DNA from: DATARH01 sp035935235
GTDB taxonomy: Bacteria; Pseudomonadota; Alphaproteobacteria; ATCC43930; CGMCC-115725
DNA length: 12,261 bases
Assembly (NCBI GenBank): GCA_035935235.1
Contig: DASYXG010000057.1
Location: forward strand, 1 to 12,261
Direction of reading: 5' to 3'
Both the position numbers and the translations under genes were made by a program. The notes under the pieces are model-generated. The model was not told the DNA's origin. It saw only the letters and a program-made list of their open reading frames with translations, and did no database searches. Below, piece after piece: positions 1 to 7,052 of this stretch. How positions within the stretch are numbered: the first letter of the stretch is position 1; every line of letters starts with the position of its first letter.

Positions 1-1
1 G

Positions 2-2044
2 TTCAAGATCGGCACCGCCATCGTCGAACTGCGCGCCACCATCGAGCGCGCGCCAGATGGCGCGTTGAGCGGCCTGGCCTTCGGCCCCGGCGTGACGATC
101 GCCATGCCGGCGCTGGCGCAGACCGGCCTGCTCCAACCCGGCTCGCTGGTCAATTACGAATACCGGGTGAGGCTGTCGGGCGGCCTCGATCCGGCGGCCT
201 GGGTGAAAGAGACGCGGAACCGCTTTCCCGACGCTGCCTGGCAGATCCGCACCGCTAGCCAGGCGAGCCCGCAATTGCAGCGCTTTATCGACCGCATCGA
301 GCTGTTCCTCGGCCTGGTCGGGATCACCGCGCTGCTGGTCGGCGGGATCGGCATCGGCAGCGCTGTCGCCAACTATGTCGCGGGCAAGACGGCAACGATC
401 GCCACGCTGAAATCATTAGGCGCCTCGACCCGGCTGGTCTTCGCCGTTTACGCCGTGCAAATCGCCATTCTCGGTGCTGCTGGGATCGCCGCCGGCCTCG
501 CGCTCGGGGCGGCGGTGCCGCTCGCCGCCGCCCCGTTTCTTGCCCGGCTGGTGCCGGTACCGCTGCGGTTGGCGATCTATCCGCTACCGCTCGCCATCGC
601 CGCCGCGAGCGGGGCGCTGACCGTGGTGCTGTTCTCGCTCTTGCCCCTGGCGGCGGTCGGACGGGTGCGCCCGGGGGCGTTGTTTCGCGACCGGGTCGAG
701 CGGACGCGCCGCGCCCTATCCCGGCCGGCGCTGATCGGAACCGCGGTGGCGGCGCTGGGACTGGCGGCGCTGGTCGCGCTGTCGGCGACCGATCGCGGCG
801 TCGCGCTGTGGTACGTCGCCGGAGCGGCCGCCGCCTTCGCCGTCTTCCGCGGCGCCGGGGCGCTGATCGTCGCCGGCGCGCGCCGGGTCGGGCGGCCGCG
901 CCGGATCGTGGCGCGGCTGGCGCTGGCCAATCTCCACAGCCCAGGCGCGCCGACCGCTCGGGTCGTGCTCTCCTTGGGGATCGGACTCACCGTGCTGGTC
1001 GCGGTGGCGCTGGTTCAGGCGAGCCTCACCAACGAGATCGAGGGGACCGTGGCCGAGGGCGCGCCCGCCTATTTCTTCCTCGACATCCTGCCCGACCAGC
1101 TCGGCGGCTTCACCGATCTGGTCGACGCCACCCCGGGCGCGCGGCTCGTCCAGGTGCCGATGCTGCGCGGGCGTATCACGGGGATCAACGGCGTGTCGGT
1201 CGATGAGGCGCCAGTCGCGCCCGAGGCGCGCTGGGCGCTGCGCAGCGATCGCGGCCTCACCTATTCCGCCGCCGTGCCGCCGGGTTCGGAGGTCGTCTCC
1301 GGGCAATGGTGGGCGGCGGATTACCAGGGGCCGCCGCTGATTTCCTTCGACGCCGAGCTGGCACGCGGGATGGGCCTCAAGCCCGGCGATACGCTGACGG
1401 TCAATTTGCTCGGCCGCGACATCACCGCGACGATTGCTAACCTCCGCCGCATCGATTGGACTCGGCTCGGGATCAATTTCGCCATTGTCTTCGCGCCGGG
1501 CACATTGGAGGCGGCGCCGCACACCCATCTCGCCGCGGTCTACCTGCCGCAGGGCGAGGAGGAAGCGCTGGTCGGCCGCATTGTCGACCGCTTCCCCAAC
1601 GTCTCGGCGATCCCGGTGCGCGAGGCGCTGGACGCGATCGAACGGATCGTCGCCGCGATCGGCGCCGCGATCCGCCTCGCCGCGCTGGTGACGCTCGTCG
1701 CCGGGGCCCTGGTTCTGGGCGGCGCGGTCGCCGCCGATTACCGCCGCCGCGTCTATGACGCGGTCGTGCTGAAGGTGCTGGGCGCGACCCGCGGGACGAT
1801 CGCCGCCGCGTTTCTCGTCGAATACGGGTTGATGGGCCTCGCCAGCGCGCTTGTCGCCGCCGGCCTCGGCACACTCGTCGCCTATCTGCTGGTGACTCGC
1901 CCGCTGCGCGCCGACTGGATTTTTGTGCCGGGACCGGTCGGGATCGTGCTGCTCGGCGCGGTGGCGCTGACGGTAACGCTGGGGTTCGCCGGCACCTGGC
2001 GCGCGCTCGGCGCCAAGGCAGCGCCCCAACTGCGCAACGAATAG
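2..2044 (+). CDS. ABC transporter permease, YbbP/FtsX type (5' end missing)
   Basis: This is the C-terminal 680 residues of a large inner-membrane ABC permease. The reading frame is open from base 2, and the residues before the TTG at 65 already read as family-like sequence, so that TTG is not the start and the gene begins outside the window. Two FtsX-like membrane domains are visible. The first (about residues 95-230) has hydrophobic helices around the motif TATIATLKSLGAST. The second, near the C-terminus, carries the matching DAVVLKVLGATRGTI stretch and two final helices. Between them lie more helices and a soluble periplasmic-type domain. Repeated 'K-x-LGA' loops of this kind are where FtsX/MacB-fold permeases contact their ATPase. 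YbbP-type permeases work with a YbbA-like ATPase, often alongside an esterase, and are thought to move or extract lipophilic compounds rather than import nutrients; the ATPase gene would be expected upstream. Family call firm, substrate unknown. Confidence 0.88.
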   Translation, partial: FKIGTAIVELRATIERAPDGALSGLAFGPGVTIAMPALAQTGLLQPGSLVNYEYRVRLSGGLDPAAWVKETRNRFPDAAWQIRTASQASPQLQRFIDRIELFLGLVGITALLVGGIGIGSAVANYVAGKTATIATLKSLGASTRLVFAVYAVQIAILGAAGIAAGLALGAAVPLAAAPFLARLVPVPLRLAIYPLPLAIAAASGALTVVLFSLLPLAAVGRVRPGALFRDRVERTRRALSRPALIGTAVAALGLAALVALSATDRGVALWYVAGAAAAFAVFRGAGALIVAGARRVGRPRRIVARLALANLHSPGAPTARVVLSLGIGLTVLVAVALVQASLTNEIEGTVAEGAPAYFFLDILPDQLGGFTDLVDATPGARLVQVPMLRGRITGINGVSVDEAPVAPEARWALRSDRGLTYSAAVPPGSEVVSGQWWAADYQGPPLISFDAELARGMGLKPGDTLTVNLLGRDITATIANLRRIDWTRLGINFAIVFAPGTLEAAPHTHLAAVYLPQGEEEALVGRIVDRFPNVSAIPVREALDAIERIVAAIGAAIRLAALVTLVAGALVLGGAVAADYRRRVYDAVVLKVLGATRGTIAAAFLVEYGLMGLASALVAAGLGTLVAYLLVTRPLRADWIFVPGPVGIVLLGAVALTVTLGFAGTWRALGAKAAPQLRNE

Positions 2045-2053
2045 CGGCTCGGC

Positions 2054-2082
2054 TTGAAAACCCTACAAAATGAGCCGATATT
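2054..2082 (+). promoter_or_regulatory. Candidate sigma-70 promoter for the Bax inhibitor-1 gene
   Basis: A TTGAAA -35 box (2054-2059, 5/6 to consensus) and a GATATT -10 box (2077-2082, 4/6) are separated by exactly 17 bp, in the short gap after the permease stop codon. Transcription would start near 2089, about 40 nt before the ATG at 2130. Inferred from box match and spacing only. Confidence 0.55.
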
Positions 2083-2129
2083 AGGCGGGCGTGGGCTCGA
2101 CCCGCGCCTCTCTCTTTGGAGAACCTCTC

Positions 2130-2849
2130 ATGGCAATCGGTTCGCAGCCCCGCTGGACGGTGCAGTCGGCCGACACCCAGGCCGGTATCGATGTCGGCCT
2201 GCGGGACTACATGCTCCGCATCTACAACTACATGGCCTCGGCGCTGGCCCTGACCGGCATCGTCGCCTACGTCTTCGCCGGCTATTTGGAGACCAACCGG
2301 GCGCTGATGCATTCGCCGGTGATGTGGCTGATCATCCTGGCTCCATTCGGTCTGGTCATGCTCCTGTCTTTCGGCATCAACCGGCTAAGCGCCGCCGCCG
2401 CGCAGGGCATCTTCTGGCTCTATGCCGGGCTGATGGGCCTGTCGCTGTCGACGATCTTCCTCGTCTACACCGGCACGAGCATCGCTCGGGTGTTCTTCAT
2501 GACCGCCGGCACCTTCGCGGCGATGAGCCTTTACGGGTACACGACGAAGCGGGACCTGACCCAGATGGGTTCGTTCCTGTTCATGGGCCTCATCGGCATC
2601 ATTCTGGCCTCGCTGGTGAACATGTTCATCGGATCGAGCGCGCTGCAATTCGCCATCTCGGTGATCGGCGTCGTCGTGTTTGTCGGCCTCACCGCCTATG
2701 ACACGCAGTCGATCAAGGAGATGTACTACGAGGGCGACGGCTACGAGATCGCCGGCAAGAAGGCGGTGATGGGGGCCCTCAGGCTTTATCTCGACTTCGT
2801 CAACCTGTTCATGATGCTGATCCAACTCCTGGGCGTGCGCCGCGACTAG
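2130..2849 (+). CDS. Bax inhibitor-1/YccA family membrane protein
   Basis: A 239-residue protein with about seven hydrophobic helices and almost no soluble domain, the normal size for the bacterial BI-1 (TMBIM/UPF0005) family. Family features: the N-terminal 'LRIYNYMASALALTG' stretch (residues 29-43), the conserved 'GLTAYDTQSIKEMY' segment (about 186-199, with D191 in the acidic pair position), and the C-terminal 'LYLDFVNLFMMLIQLLG' (about 219-235, D222) ending in charged RRD. Some bacterial homologues are pH-sensitive calcium leak channels. E. coli YccA interacts with the FtsH protease, so a role in membrane quality control or ion homeostasis is possible but not shown here. I chose the ATG at 2130 because GGAGAA (2118-2123) sits 6 nt upstream; the GTG at 2091 would add 13 residues with no family character. 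The gene has its own candidate promoter and terminator, so it is probably monocistronic. Confidence 0.92.
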   Translation: MAIGSQPRWTVQSADTQAGIDVGLRDYMLRIYNYMASALALTGIVAYVFAGYLETNRALMHSPVMWLIILAPFGLVMLLSFGINRLSAAAAQGIFWLYAGLMGLSLSTIFLVYTGTSIARVFFMTAGTFAAMSLYGYTTKRDLTQMGSFLFMGLIGIILASLVNMFIGSSALQFAISVIGVVVFVGLTAYDTQSIKEMYYEGDGYEIAGKKAVMGALRLYLDFVNLFMMLIQLLGVRRD

Positions 2850-2876
2850 GCGCTCGAGACCCGCGTCAAATCGGCC

Positions 2877-2908
2877 ATCGGCCGGGCTCTCGCCCGGCCG
2901 ATTTTTTT
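2877..2908 (+). terminator. Intrinsic terminator after the Bax inhibitor-1 gene
   Basis: A perfect 11-bp stem (ATCGGCCGGGC at 2877-2887 with its complement at 2892-2902) closes on a TCTC tetraloop and runs directly into seven T residues (2902-2908). This is a textbook Rho-independent terminator 28 nt after the stop codon. Confidence 0.93.
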
Positions 2909-3021
2909 GTGCCAACGCCAGCGCGCCGGCGATGGAATTCACCGGCCGGCTGGCCTGTTTGCCACAGCAATTGCGACCGTTCGGGCGCCGGCGGGCTGCG
3001 TAAAAGTCATTAAACTAGGCG

Positions 3022-3030
3022 TATCCGATA
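3022..3030 (+). promoter_or_regulatory. TATC-N-GATA palindrome upstream of the first MFS gene
   Basis: TATCCGATA is a short dyad that matches TATCTGATA inside the longer conserved element upstream of the second and third transporter genes. Here it stands 57 nt before the ATG, and the rest of the element is not conserved. It may be a shared operator half-site; alone it is short enough to occur by chance. No convincing -35/-10 pair was found nearby; TAAACT at 3011-3016 is a weak -10 candidate. Confidence 0.3.
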
Positions 3031-3087
3031 GCTTCTGGCCGGTGTTTGGGATGGCTGCCACTGTTGGCTGTTCAGTGGAGGCACGCA

Positions 3088-4770
3088 ATGCTCGACCTGT
3101 TGGAACAGCAACAAAAATTGACCAAGAACCAATGGAAAATCGCCGGCGCCGCGACGCTCGGCGACATGCTCGACTTCTTCGATTTCTTCCTGATCAGCTT
3201 CGTCCTCGGCTATGTCGTCAAGAATTGGCATCTGACCTTTGGCCAGTCGGGCGCGATCCTGCTGGCGTCGGGAGTCAGCGCCCCGTTCGGTTCGCTGTTT
3301 TACGGCTGGTTGGCGGACGCTTCGGGCCGCCGGACGGCCCTGGTCGCGGCGATCCTCAACGTTTCGCTCGCCACCGGCGCGATGGCGCTGACCCCGTCCG
3401 GGGCATGGCAATATCTTGTCGCCTGCCGTTTTGTCGTCGGCTTTGGCGTTACCGGCCTGTATTCGGTCGACATTACGCTGATGCAGGAATTCTCACCCGC
3501 GCACAAGCGGGGCTGGTTCACCGGCATCACGACGACGCTACTGCCGGCGGGATCGTTGCTGGCGGCGTTGCTCGGCTATTTTGTCGCCCCGTACATTGGC
3601 TGGCGCGGAATGGTGGCGACCGGGCTGCTGCCTGCCTTGCTTTGCCTTTATGTACGGGTTTTCGTACCGGAGTCGCCCCACTGGCTGCTGCGCAAGGGAC
3701 GGCCGGAGGAGGCGCGTAAATCGCTGGCTTGGGCGATGGAGATCGATCCGGCGACGATCCCGTTGCCGACCACGCTGCCGCCGACCGAGCAGACGCGGTG
3801 GATCGAGCTGTTCCGCTACCCGCGCAACATTGTGGCGGGCTGCCTGACCGGCCTGACCCAGACCGGCGGCGTCGCGCTGGCGCTGTGGCTGATTGCGCTG
3901 TTCGTGATGGTGCTCAACGTCACCCCGCAGGAAGCGTCCAGACTCGCGATTTTCGTCGCTCTCGGCGCGATCGCCGGCCGCTTTTTCTGCTCGTGGATTT
4001 CGGATGCGTGGGGCCGGCGCTCCTCGGGAGTCCTGTGCTGTGTGGTCTCGGCCGTCTTTATGGCGCTGGCCGGATACCTGCACGACGTCTACATCGGCGG
4101 CGCGTCGATGTTCTTCGTGATGATCCTGTGCCAGAGCTTCCTGGGCAGCGGCAATTACACGATCGTCGGCCCCTATATGGGCGAGCTGTGGCCGGCGCGG
4201 CTGCGCGGTAGCGGTATGGGCCTGGTCTACGGGGTCGGCAATCTGGGCAAGTTCATCGGGCCGGCGGGCCTCGCCTGGATCGCTGGATCGAGCAACTTCG
4301 TCAAGCCGGAAGCGACAATGACCGCGCTGATCCCCGGCTTTCTGTTCTTCGCGTACTGGTACTTGATCGGTGCCTTTGCGTTCTGGCTGATCGGCGCCGA
4401 GACCCGCGGTCGCACGATCGACGAGATCGACCGTGAGATGAACGCGATGAGCACCGCTAGTCCCGAGGTGGTGTCGTGTGTCTGCGGCATCGTCTCCGCG
4501 GTTCTGAGTGTCGCGGTAATGCCGTTCGCGCCGCTTGCGATGCTGATTTCAGTCGGGTTCACCTCGATCGCGCCTGCGGTGGGCGGCGTGTTGATGCTGC
4601 TCTGCGCGGCGGGCATTCTCTACCTTACTCTGACGACGGCGGGATTGGTGGTGACGATCCTGGGGCTGGCGACGACGGCGCTGGCGGCGGTGGCCGGGAT
4701 CGCCTCGCTGATGACGCCTCGTGCCAAGGCGGCGATTGCCATAGCTCAGACCGCCGTCACGTCATCCTAG
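3088..4770 (+). CDS. MFS transporter 1, with extra hydrophobic C-terminal domain
   Basis: A 560-residue major facilitator superfamily permease of the inner membrane, probably a proton-coupled symporter. Visible motifs: acidic helix 1 (GDMLDFFDFFL, D26/D29/D32); motif A in the 2-3 loop (GWLADASGRR, 73-82); R114 and QEF (133-135) around helix 4; PESPHWLLRKGR (194-205), which is sugar-porter-like; a second motif A copy (SDAWGRR, 305-311) in the 8-9 loop; and ETRGR (438-442) after helix 12. These place it near the sugar porter, aromatic acid:H+ and metabolite:H+ symporter families; substrate unknown. Residues about 460-545 add roughly three further hydrophobic segments, which normal 12-helix MFS proteins (about 400-480 residues) lack. 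The ATG at 3088 is chosen because GGAGG lies at 3077-3081 and because the resulting N-terminus (MLDLLEQQQKLTKNQWKI) aligns with both downstream paralogues; the 14-codon upstream extension does not. Confidence 0.9.
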   Translation: MLDLLEQQQKLTKNQWKIAGAATLGDMLDFFDFFLISFVLGYVVKNWHLTFGQSGAILLASGVSAPFGSLFYGWLADASGRRTALVAAILNVSLATGAMALTPSGAWQYLVACRFVVGFGVTGLYSVDITLMQEFSPAHKRGWFTGITTTLLPAGSLLAALLGYFVAPYIGWRGMVATGLLPALLCLYVRVFVPESPHWLLRKGRPEEARKSLAWAMEIDPATIPLPTTLPPTEQTRWIELFRYPRNIVAGCLTGLTQTGGVALALWLIALFVMVLNVTPQEASRLAIFVALGAIAGRFFCSWISDAWGRRSSGVLCCVVSAVFMALAGYLHDVYIGGASMFFVMILCQSFLGSGNYTIVGPYMGELWPARLRGSGMGLVYGVGNLGKFIGPAGLAWIAGSSNFVKPEATMTALIPGFLFFAYWYLIGAFAFWLIGAETRGRTIDEIDREMNAMSTASPEVVSCVCGIVSAVLSVAVMPFAPLAMLISVGFTSIAPAVGGVLMLLCAAGILYLTLTTAGLVVTILGLATTALAAVAGIASLMTPRAKAAIAIAQTAVTSS

Positions 4771-4805
4771 GAGGGCGCGGCCGCGCGCCGCTAGCTCTCG
4801 CGATC

Positions 4806-4841
4806 AAACGGCCGGGGGGTATGCGCCCGGCCGTTTTTTTT
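4806..4841 (+). terminator. Intrinsic terminator after MFS transporter 1
   Basis: An 11-bp stem (AAACGGCCGGG at 4806-4816 with its complement at 4826-4836) with a 9-nt loop ends in eight T residues (4834-4841). It separates the first and second transporter genes into different transcription units. Confidence 0.92.
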
Positions 4842-4863
4842 CGGAAAAACGGCCCGGCGCCCT

Positions 4864-4901
4864 GCTTTACCCATTCCGATATCTGATATAACTGTATGTA
4901 A
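4864..4901 (+). promoter_or_regulatory. 38-bp promoter/operator element, copy 1 (upstream of MFS 2)
   Basis: This stretch matches 6807-6844, upstream of MFS 3, at 32 of 38 positions by hand alignment, with an unbroken 15-base identity around TATCTGATATAACT. It contains a -35-like TTTACC (4866-4871), a -10-like TATAAC (4887-4892, a short 15-bp spacer) or alternatively TATGTA (4895-4900), the dyad TATCTGATA (4880-4888), and an imperfect ATATA-AC-TGTAT repeat. Conservation outside the coding sequence, immediately after a terminator, suggests a promoter with an overlapping regulator site. The regulator is unknown. Confidence 0.6.
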
Positions 4902-4988
4902 CGGACGGCCAAATGTGCCGTCCGAATGGTCTGCGATCGGCCGTCGGACCGGTGCCGACGGCCGCAATAATATGAGCGGGAAACCCGC
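4902..4988 (+). promoter_or_regulatory. Structured 5' leader of MFS 2: three consecutive hairpins
   Basis: Three perfect inverted repeats follow the promoter element: an 8-bp stem (4902-4909/4917-4924, 7-nt loop), a 10-bp stem (4938-4947/4955-4964, 7-nt loop) and a 5-bp stem GCGGG/CCCGC (4976-4980/4984-4988, 3-nt loop). GACGGCC (4904-4910) can also pair with GGCCGTC (4939-4945), so the first two hairpins have a mutually exclusive alternative. No T-run follows, so these are not obvious terminators. No known riboswitch class was recognised. Confidence 0.45.
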
Positions 4989-5012
4989 CACGTGAGACGA
5001 CGGGAGGAATGG

Positions 5013-6701
5013 ATGCTCGAACTTTTGGAAAACCAACGAAAACTCACGGCGAACCAGTGGAAAATCGCCGGGGCGGCGACGCTCGGCGACATGCTCGATT
5101 TCTTTGATTTCTTCTTGATCGGCTTCGTCCTGGCCTTTGTCGTCAAGGATTGGGGCCTGACTTTCGGTCAGTCGGGCGCGATCCTGCTCGCCTCCGGCGT
5201 CAGCGCGCCGTTCGGCTCCCTGTTCTACGGCTGGCTCGCCGACAAGGTCGGGCGTCGTACCTCGCTGATCCTGGCCATCCTCAACGTCTCTCTCGCCACC
5301 GGCGCGATGGCGCTGACCCCAAGCGGCGGCTGGATCTATCTGGTGGCCTGCCGCTTTGTCGTCGGCTTTGGCGTCACCGGGCTCTATTCGGTCGATATCA
5401 CGCTGATCCAGGAATTCAGCGCCTCGCATAATCGCGGCTGGATCACCGGGCTGACCACGACAATGCTGCCCGCAGGGCAATTGCTTGCCTCGCTGCTCGG
5501 CGCCTTCGCCGCGCCCTATATCGGCTGGCGCGGCCTCGTCGGTGTCGGGCTGCTGCCGGCGCTGCTTTGTCTTTATGTGCGCGCCTTTGTTCCCGAATCG
5601 CCCCATTGGCTGCTGCGCCGCGGCCGTGTCGATGAGGCGCGCAAGTCCCTCGCCTGGGCGCTGCAGATCGATCCCGCCAGCATCACGCTTCCCGAGGTGC
5701 TGCCCCCGGTCGAGCACACGCGCTGGCTCGAGTTGTTCAGATATCCGCGCAGCATCGTCGCCGGCTGTCTGACCGGGCTCACCCAGACCGGCGGCGTCGC
5801 GCTGTCGCTGTGGATGGTGACGCTGTTCGTCATGGTGCTGAAGATCAGCCCGCCGGAAGCCTCCAAGCTGGTGATCTGGGTCAGCCTCTCGGCGATCGCC
5901 GGGCGGTTCTTCTGCTCGTGGATCTCCGACGCCCTCGGCCGCCGCGCCTCGGGTGTTCTGTCCTGCCTGGTAGCGGCTCTGTTTATGTCGCTTGCCGGCT
6001 ACATGCACGATGTCTATATCGGCACCGCCTCGATGTTCTATGTGATGACGGTGCTGTGGAGCTTTATGGGCAGCGGCAACTACTCGATTGTCGGCCCCTA
6101 TATGGGCGAGATGTGGCCGTCGCGGCTGCGCGGCAGCGGCATGGGTCTCGTCTACGGCGTCGGCAATCTCGGCAAGTTCATCGGCCCGGCTGGGCTCGCG
6201 TTGATCGCCGGATCCGACAACTTCGTCAGCCCCAAGGCAACGATCGACGCGCTCATCCCCGGCTTCAACTACTTCGCCGAGTGGTATCTGATCGGCGCCT
6301 TCGCCTTCTGGCTGATCGCGCCGGAAACTCGCGGCCGGACGATCGCGCAGATCGACGAGGCGATGAGCGCCATGCAGTCACGCGGTTCCGAGGTTGTGTC
6401 GGCGATTTGCGGCATCGTCGGGGCGGTCCTGACGATCCTCATTCACCCGTTCGCGCCATTGGCGGTGTTCGCGGCGGTCGCGATGACGATTGCTTCGCCG
6501 ATCATCGGCGGCGCCTTGATGATCGTATGCAGTGTCGGTCTGATTTACGTGGGGCTGGGCACGTTCGTGGCCTTCACGCCGGTGATCGGCACCCTGTGCG
6601 CGCTTGCCGTCGCCTTGGTCTTCATCGCCGGCGTGGCGTCAATAGCGACCGGACTCGGTAGGCCCGCGGGCGAGAGCGCGCAACCCGCCGTCTCGTCGTG
6701 A
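5013..6701 (+). CDS. MFS transporter 2, close paralogue of transporter 1
   Basis: A 562-residue MFS permease that aligns without gaps to the upstream gene through the transporter core (86 of the first 100 residues identical by hand count), so the pair arose by tandem duplication. It keeps the same motifs: GDMLDFFDFFL in helix 1, GWLADKVGRR and SDALGRR loops, QEF after helix 4, PESPHWLLRRGR, and a complete PETRGR after helix 12 (transporter 1 has AETRGR). It also has the C-terminal hydrophobic extension (about 460-545), here much more diverged than the core. Probable proton-linked uptake or export of a small organic molecule; substrate unknown. The ATG at 5013 is preceded by GGGAGGA (5002-5008) and gives the N-terminus MLELLENQRKLTANQWKI shared by the family. 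A GTG at 4992 would add only seven charged residues. The gene is transcribed from its own conserved upstream element and bounded by terminators. Confidence 0.9.
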   Translation: MLELLENQRKLTANQWKIAGAATLGDMLDFFDFFLIGFVLAFVVKDWGLTFGQSGAILLASGVSAPFGSLFYGWLADKVGRRTSLILAILNVSLATGAMALTPSGGWIYLVACRFVVGFGVTGLYSVDITLIQEFSASHNRGWITGLTTTMLPAGQLLASLLGAFAAPYIGWRGLVGVGLLPALLCLYVRAFVPESPHWLLRRGRVDEARKSLAWALQIDPASITLPEVLPPVEHTRWLELFRYPRSIVAGCLTGLTQTGGVALSLWMVTLFVMVLKISPPEASKLVIWVSLSAIAGRFFCSWISDALGRRASGVLSCLVAALFMSLAGYMHDVYIGTASMFYVMTVLWSFMGSGNYSIVGPYMGEMWPSRLRGSGMGLVYGVGNLGKFIGPAGLALIAGSDNFVSPKATIDALIPGFNYFAEWYLIGAFAFWLIAPETRGRTIAQIDEAMSAMQSRGSEVVSAICGIVGAVLTILIHPFAPLAVFAAVAMTIASPIIGGALMIVCSVGLIYVGLGTFVAFTPVIGTLCALAVALVFIAGVASIATGLGRPAGESAQPAVSS

Positions 6702-6733
6702 GACGTCTCGCCTGAGGTATTCGCCGTAGGCAG

Positions 6734-6775
6734 AATGGCCGGGCCCGAGGAGTTCCCTTGGCCCGGCCATTTCCT
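6734..6775 (+). terminator. Probable terminator after MFS transporter 2
   Basis: A perfect 12-bp stem (AATGGCCGGGCC at 6734-6745, complement at 6760-6771) encloses a 14-nt loop and is followed by only a weak pyrimidine tail (TTCCTT). The stem is strong but the short U-tract makes termination less certain than at the two preceding terminators. Confidence 0.7.
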
Positions 6776-6806
6776 TATGTCCGCGGCCTTCGGGCCGTAG
6801 CGCCGC

Positions 6807-6844
6807 GCTTTACCGCTTCGTCTATCTGATATAACTATATGTAA
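6807..6844 (+). promoter_or_regulatory. 38-bp promoter/operator element, copy 2 (upstream of MFS 3)
   Basis: Second copy of the element at 4864-4901, differing at six positions. It carries TTTACC (6809-6814), TATCTGATA (6823-6831), a perfect ATATA-AC-TATAT inverted repeat (6829-6840) and TATGTA (6838-6843). The dyads overlap the likely -10 region, a usual place for a repressor to bind. Transcription from here would give a leader of about 200 nt before the ATG at 7053. Confidence 0.6.
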
Positions 6845-7052
6845 GGTTCCGGTAAGGGCCGAACGAGGGTGGCAACCCGCCCCGTTGTGAACAGGAAACG
6901 TGGACCGCAAGCGGTGGTTGCCGCGGGTCGCACGGCGAGGCCTCGGGCGACGGCGTTCGCGTCGCGAACGCTTGAAGCGTGCTACCTGCATCCCGCATCC
7001 CCGTCGTGCTGATCTTTCGCATCGCCGCCTCGGTCCTAACGGAGAGGCAACG
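6845..7052 (+). promoter_or_regulatory. Long structured 5' leader of MFS 3
   Basis: This is the rest of the 351-bp gap between transporters 2 and 3. It is open in frame from a GTG at 6900, but the translation is Arg-rich and unlike the paralogues, so I read it as untranslated. It holds a hairpin at 6953-6971 (GCGTTCGC with its complement, 3-nt loop) whose 3' arm overlaps the 5' arm of a second hairpin at 6968-6980 (ACGCT-TGA-AGCGT), so only one can form. A third hairpin at 7027-7048 (GCCTC, GG bulge, TCC, loop TAAC, GGAGAGGC) pairs the complete Shine-Dalgarno sequence. This looks like a candidate translational control leader of no recognised class. Confidence 0.4.

Noticed and set aside
716..2029. 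Long minus-strand frame (437 codons) opposite the ABC permease, and similar ones opposite the MFS genes and mutS (about 4791-6008, 6822-8069, 9096-10346)
   Set aside because: They lie entirely or mostly over well-supported + strand genes, are full of Arg, Asp, Gln and Ala without hydrophobic cores or motifs, and are expected in GC-rich DNA where stop codons are rare in shadow frames.
3046..3087. N-terminal extension of MFS 1 from a start at 3046
   Set aside because: The Shine-Dalgarno at 3077-3081 lies inside it and points to the ATG at 3088; the extension does not match the paralogues.
3088..4770. Naming the transporter as a specific NiaP, PcaK or sugar porter
   Set aside because: Motifs are shared among several MFS subfamilies and no neighbouring catabolic gene indicates a substrate.
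4864..6844. The repeated 38-bp element as a mobile-element end or CRISPR-like repeat
   Set aside because: Only two copies about 1.9 kb apart, no transposase, no target-site duplication and no spacers; the position before two genes fits a promoter better.
6900..7052. N-terminal extension of MFS 3 from a GTG at 6900
   Set aside because: The added 51 residues are Arg-rich and have no counterpart in the two paralogues, whose starts align with the ATG at 7053, which has a proper Shine-Dalgarno.
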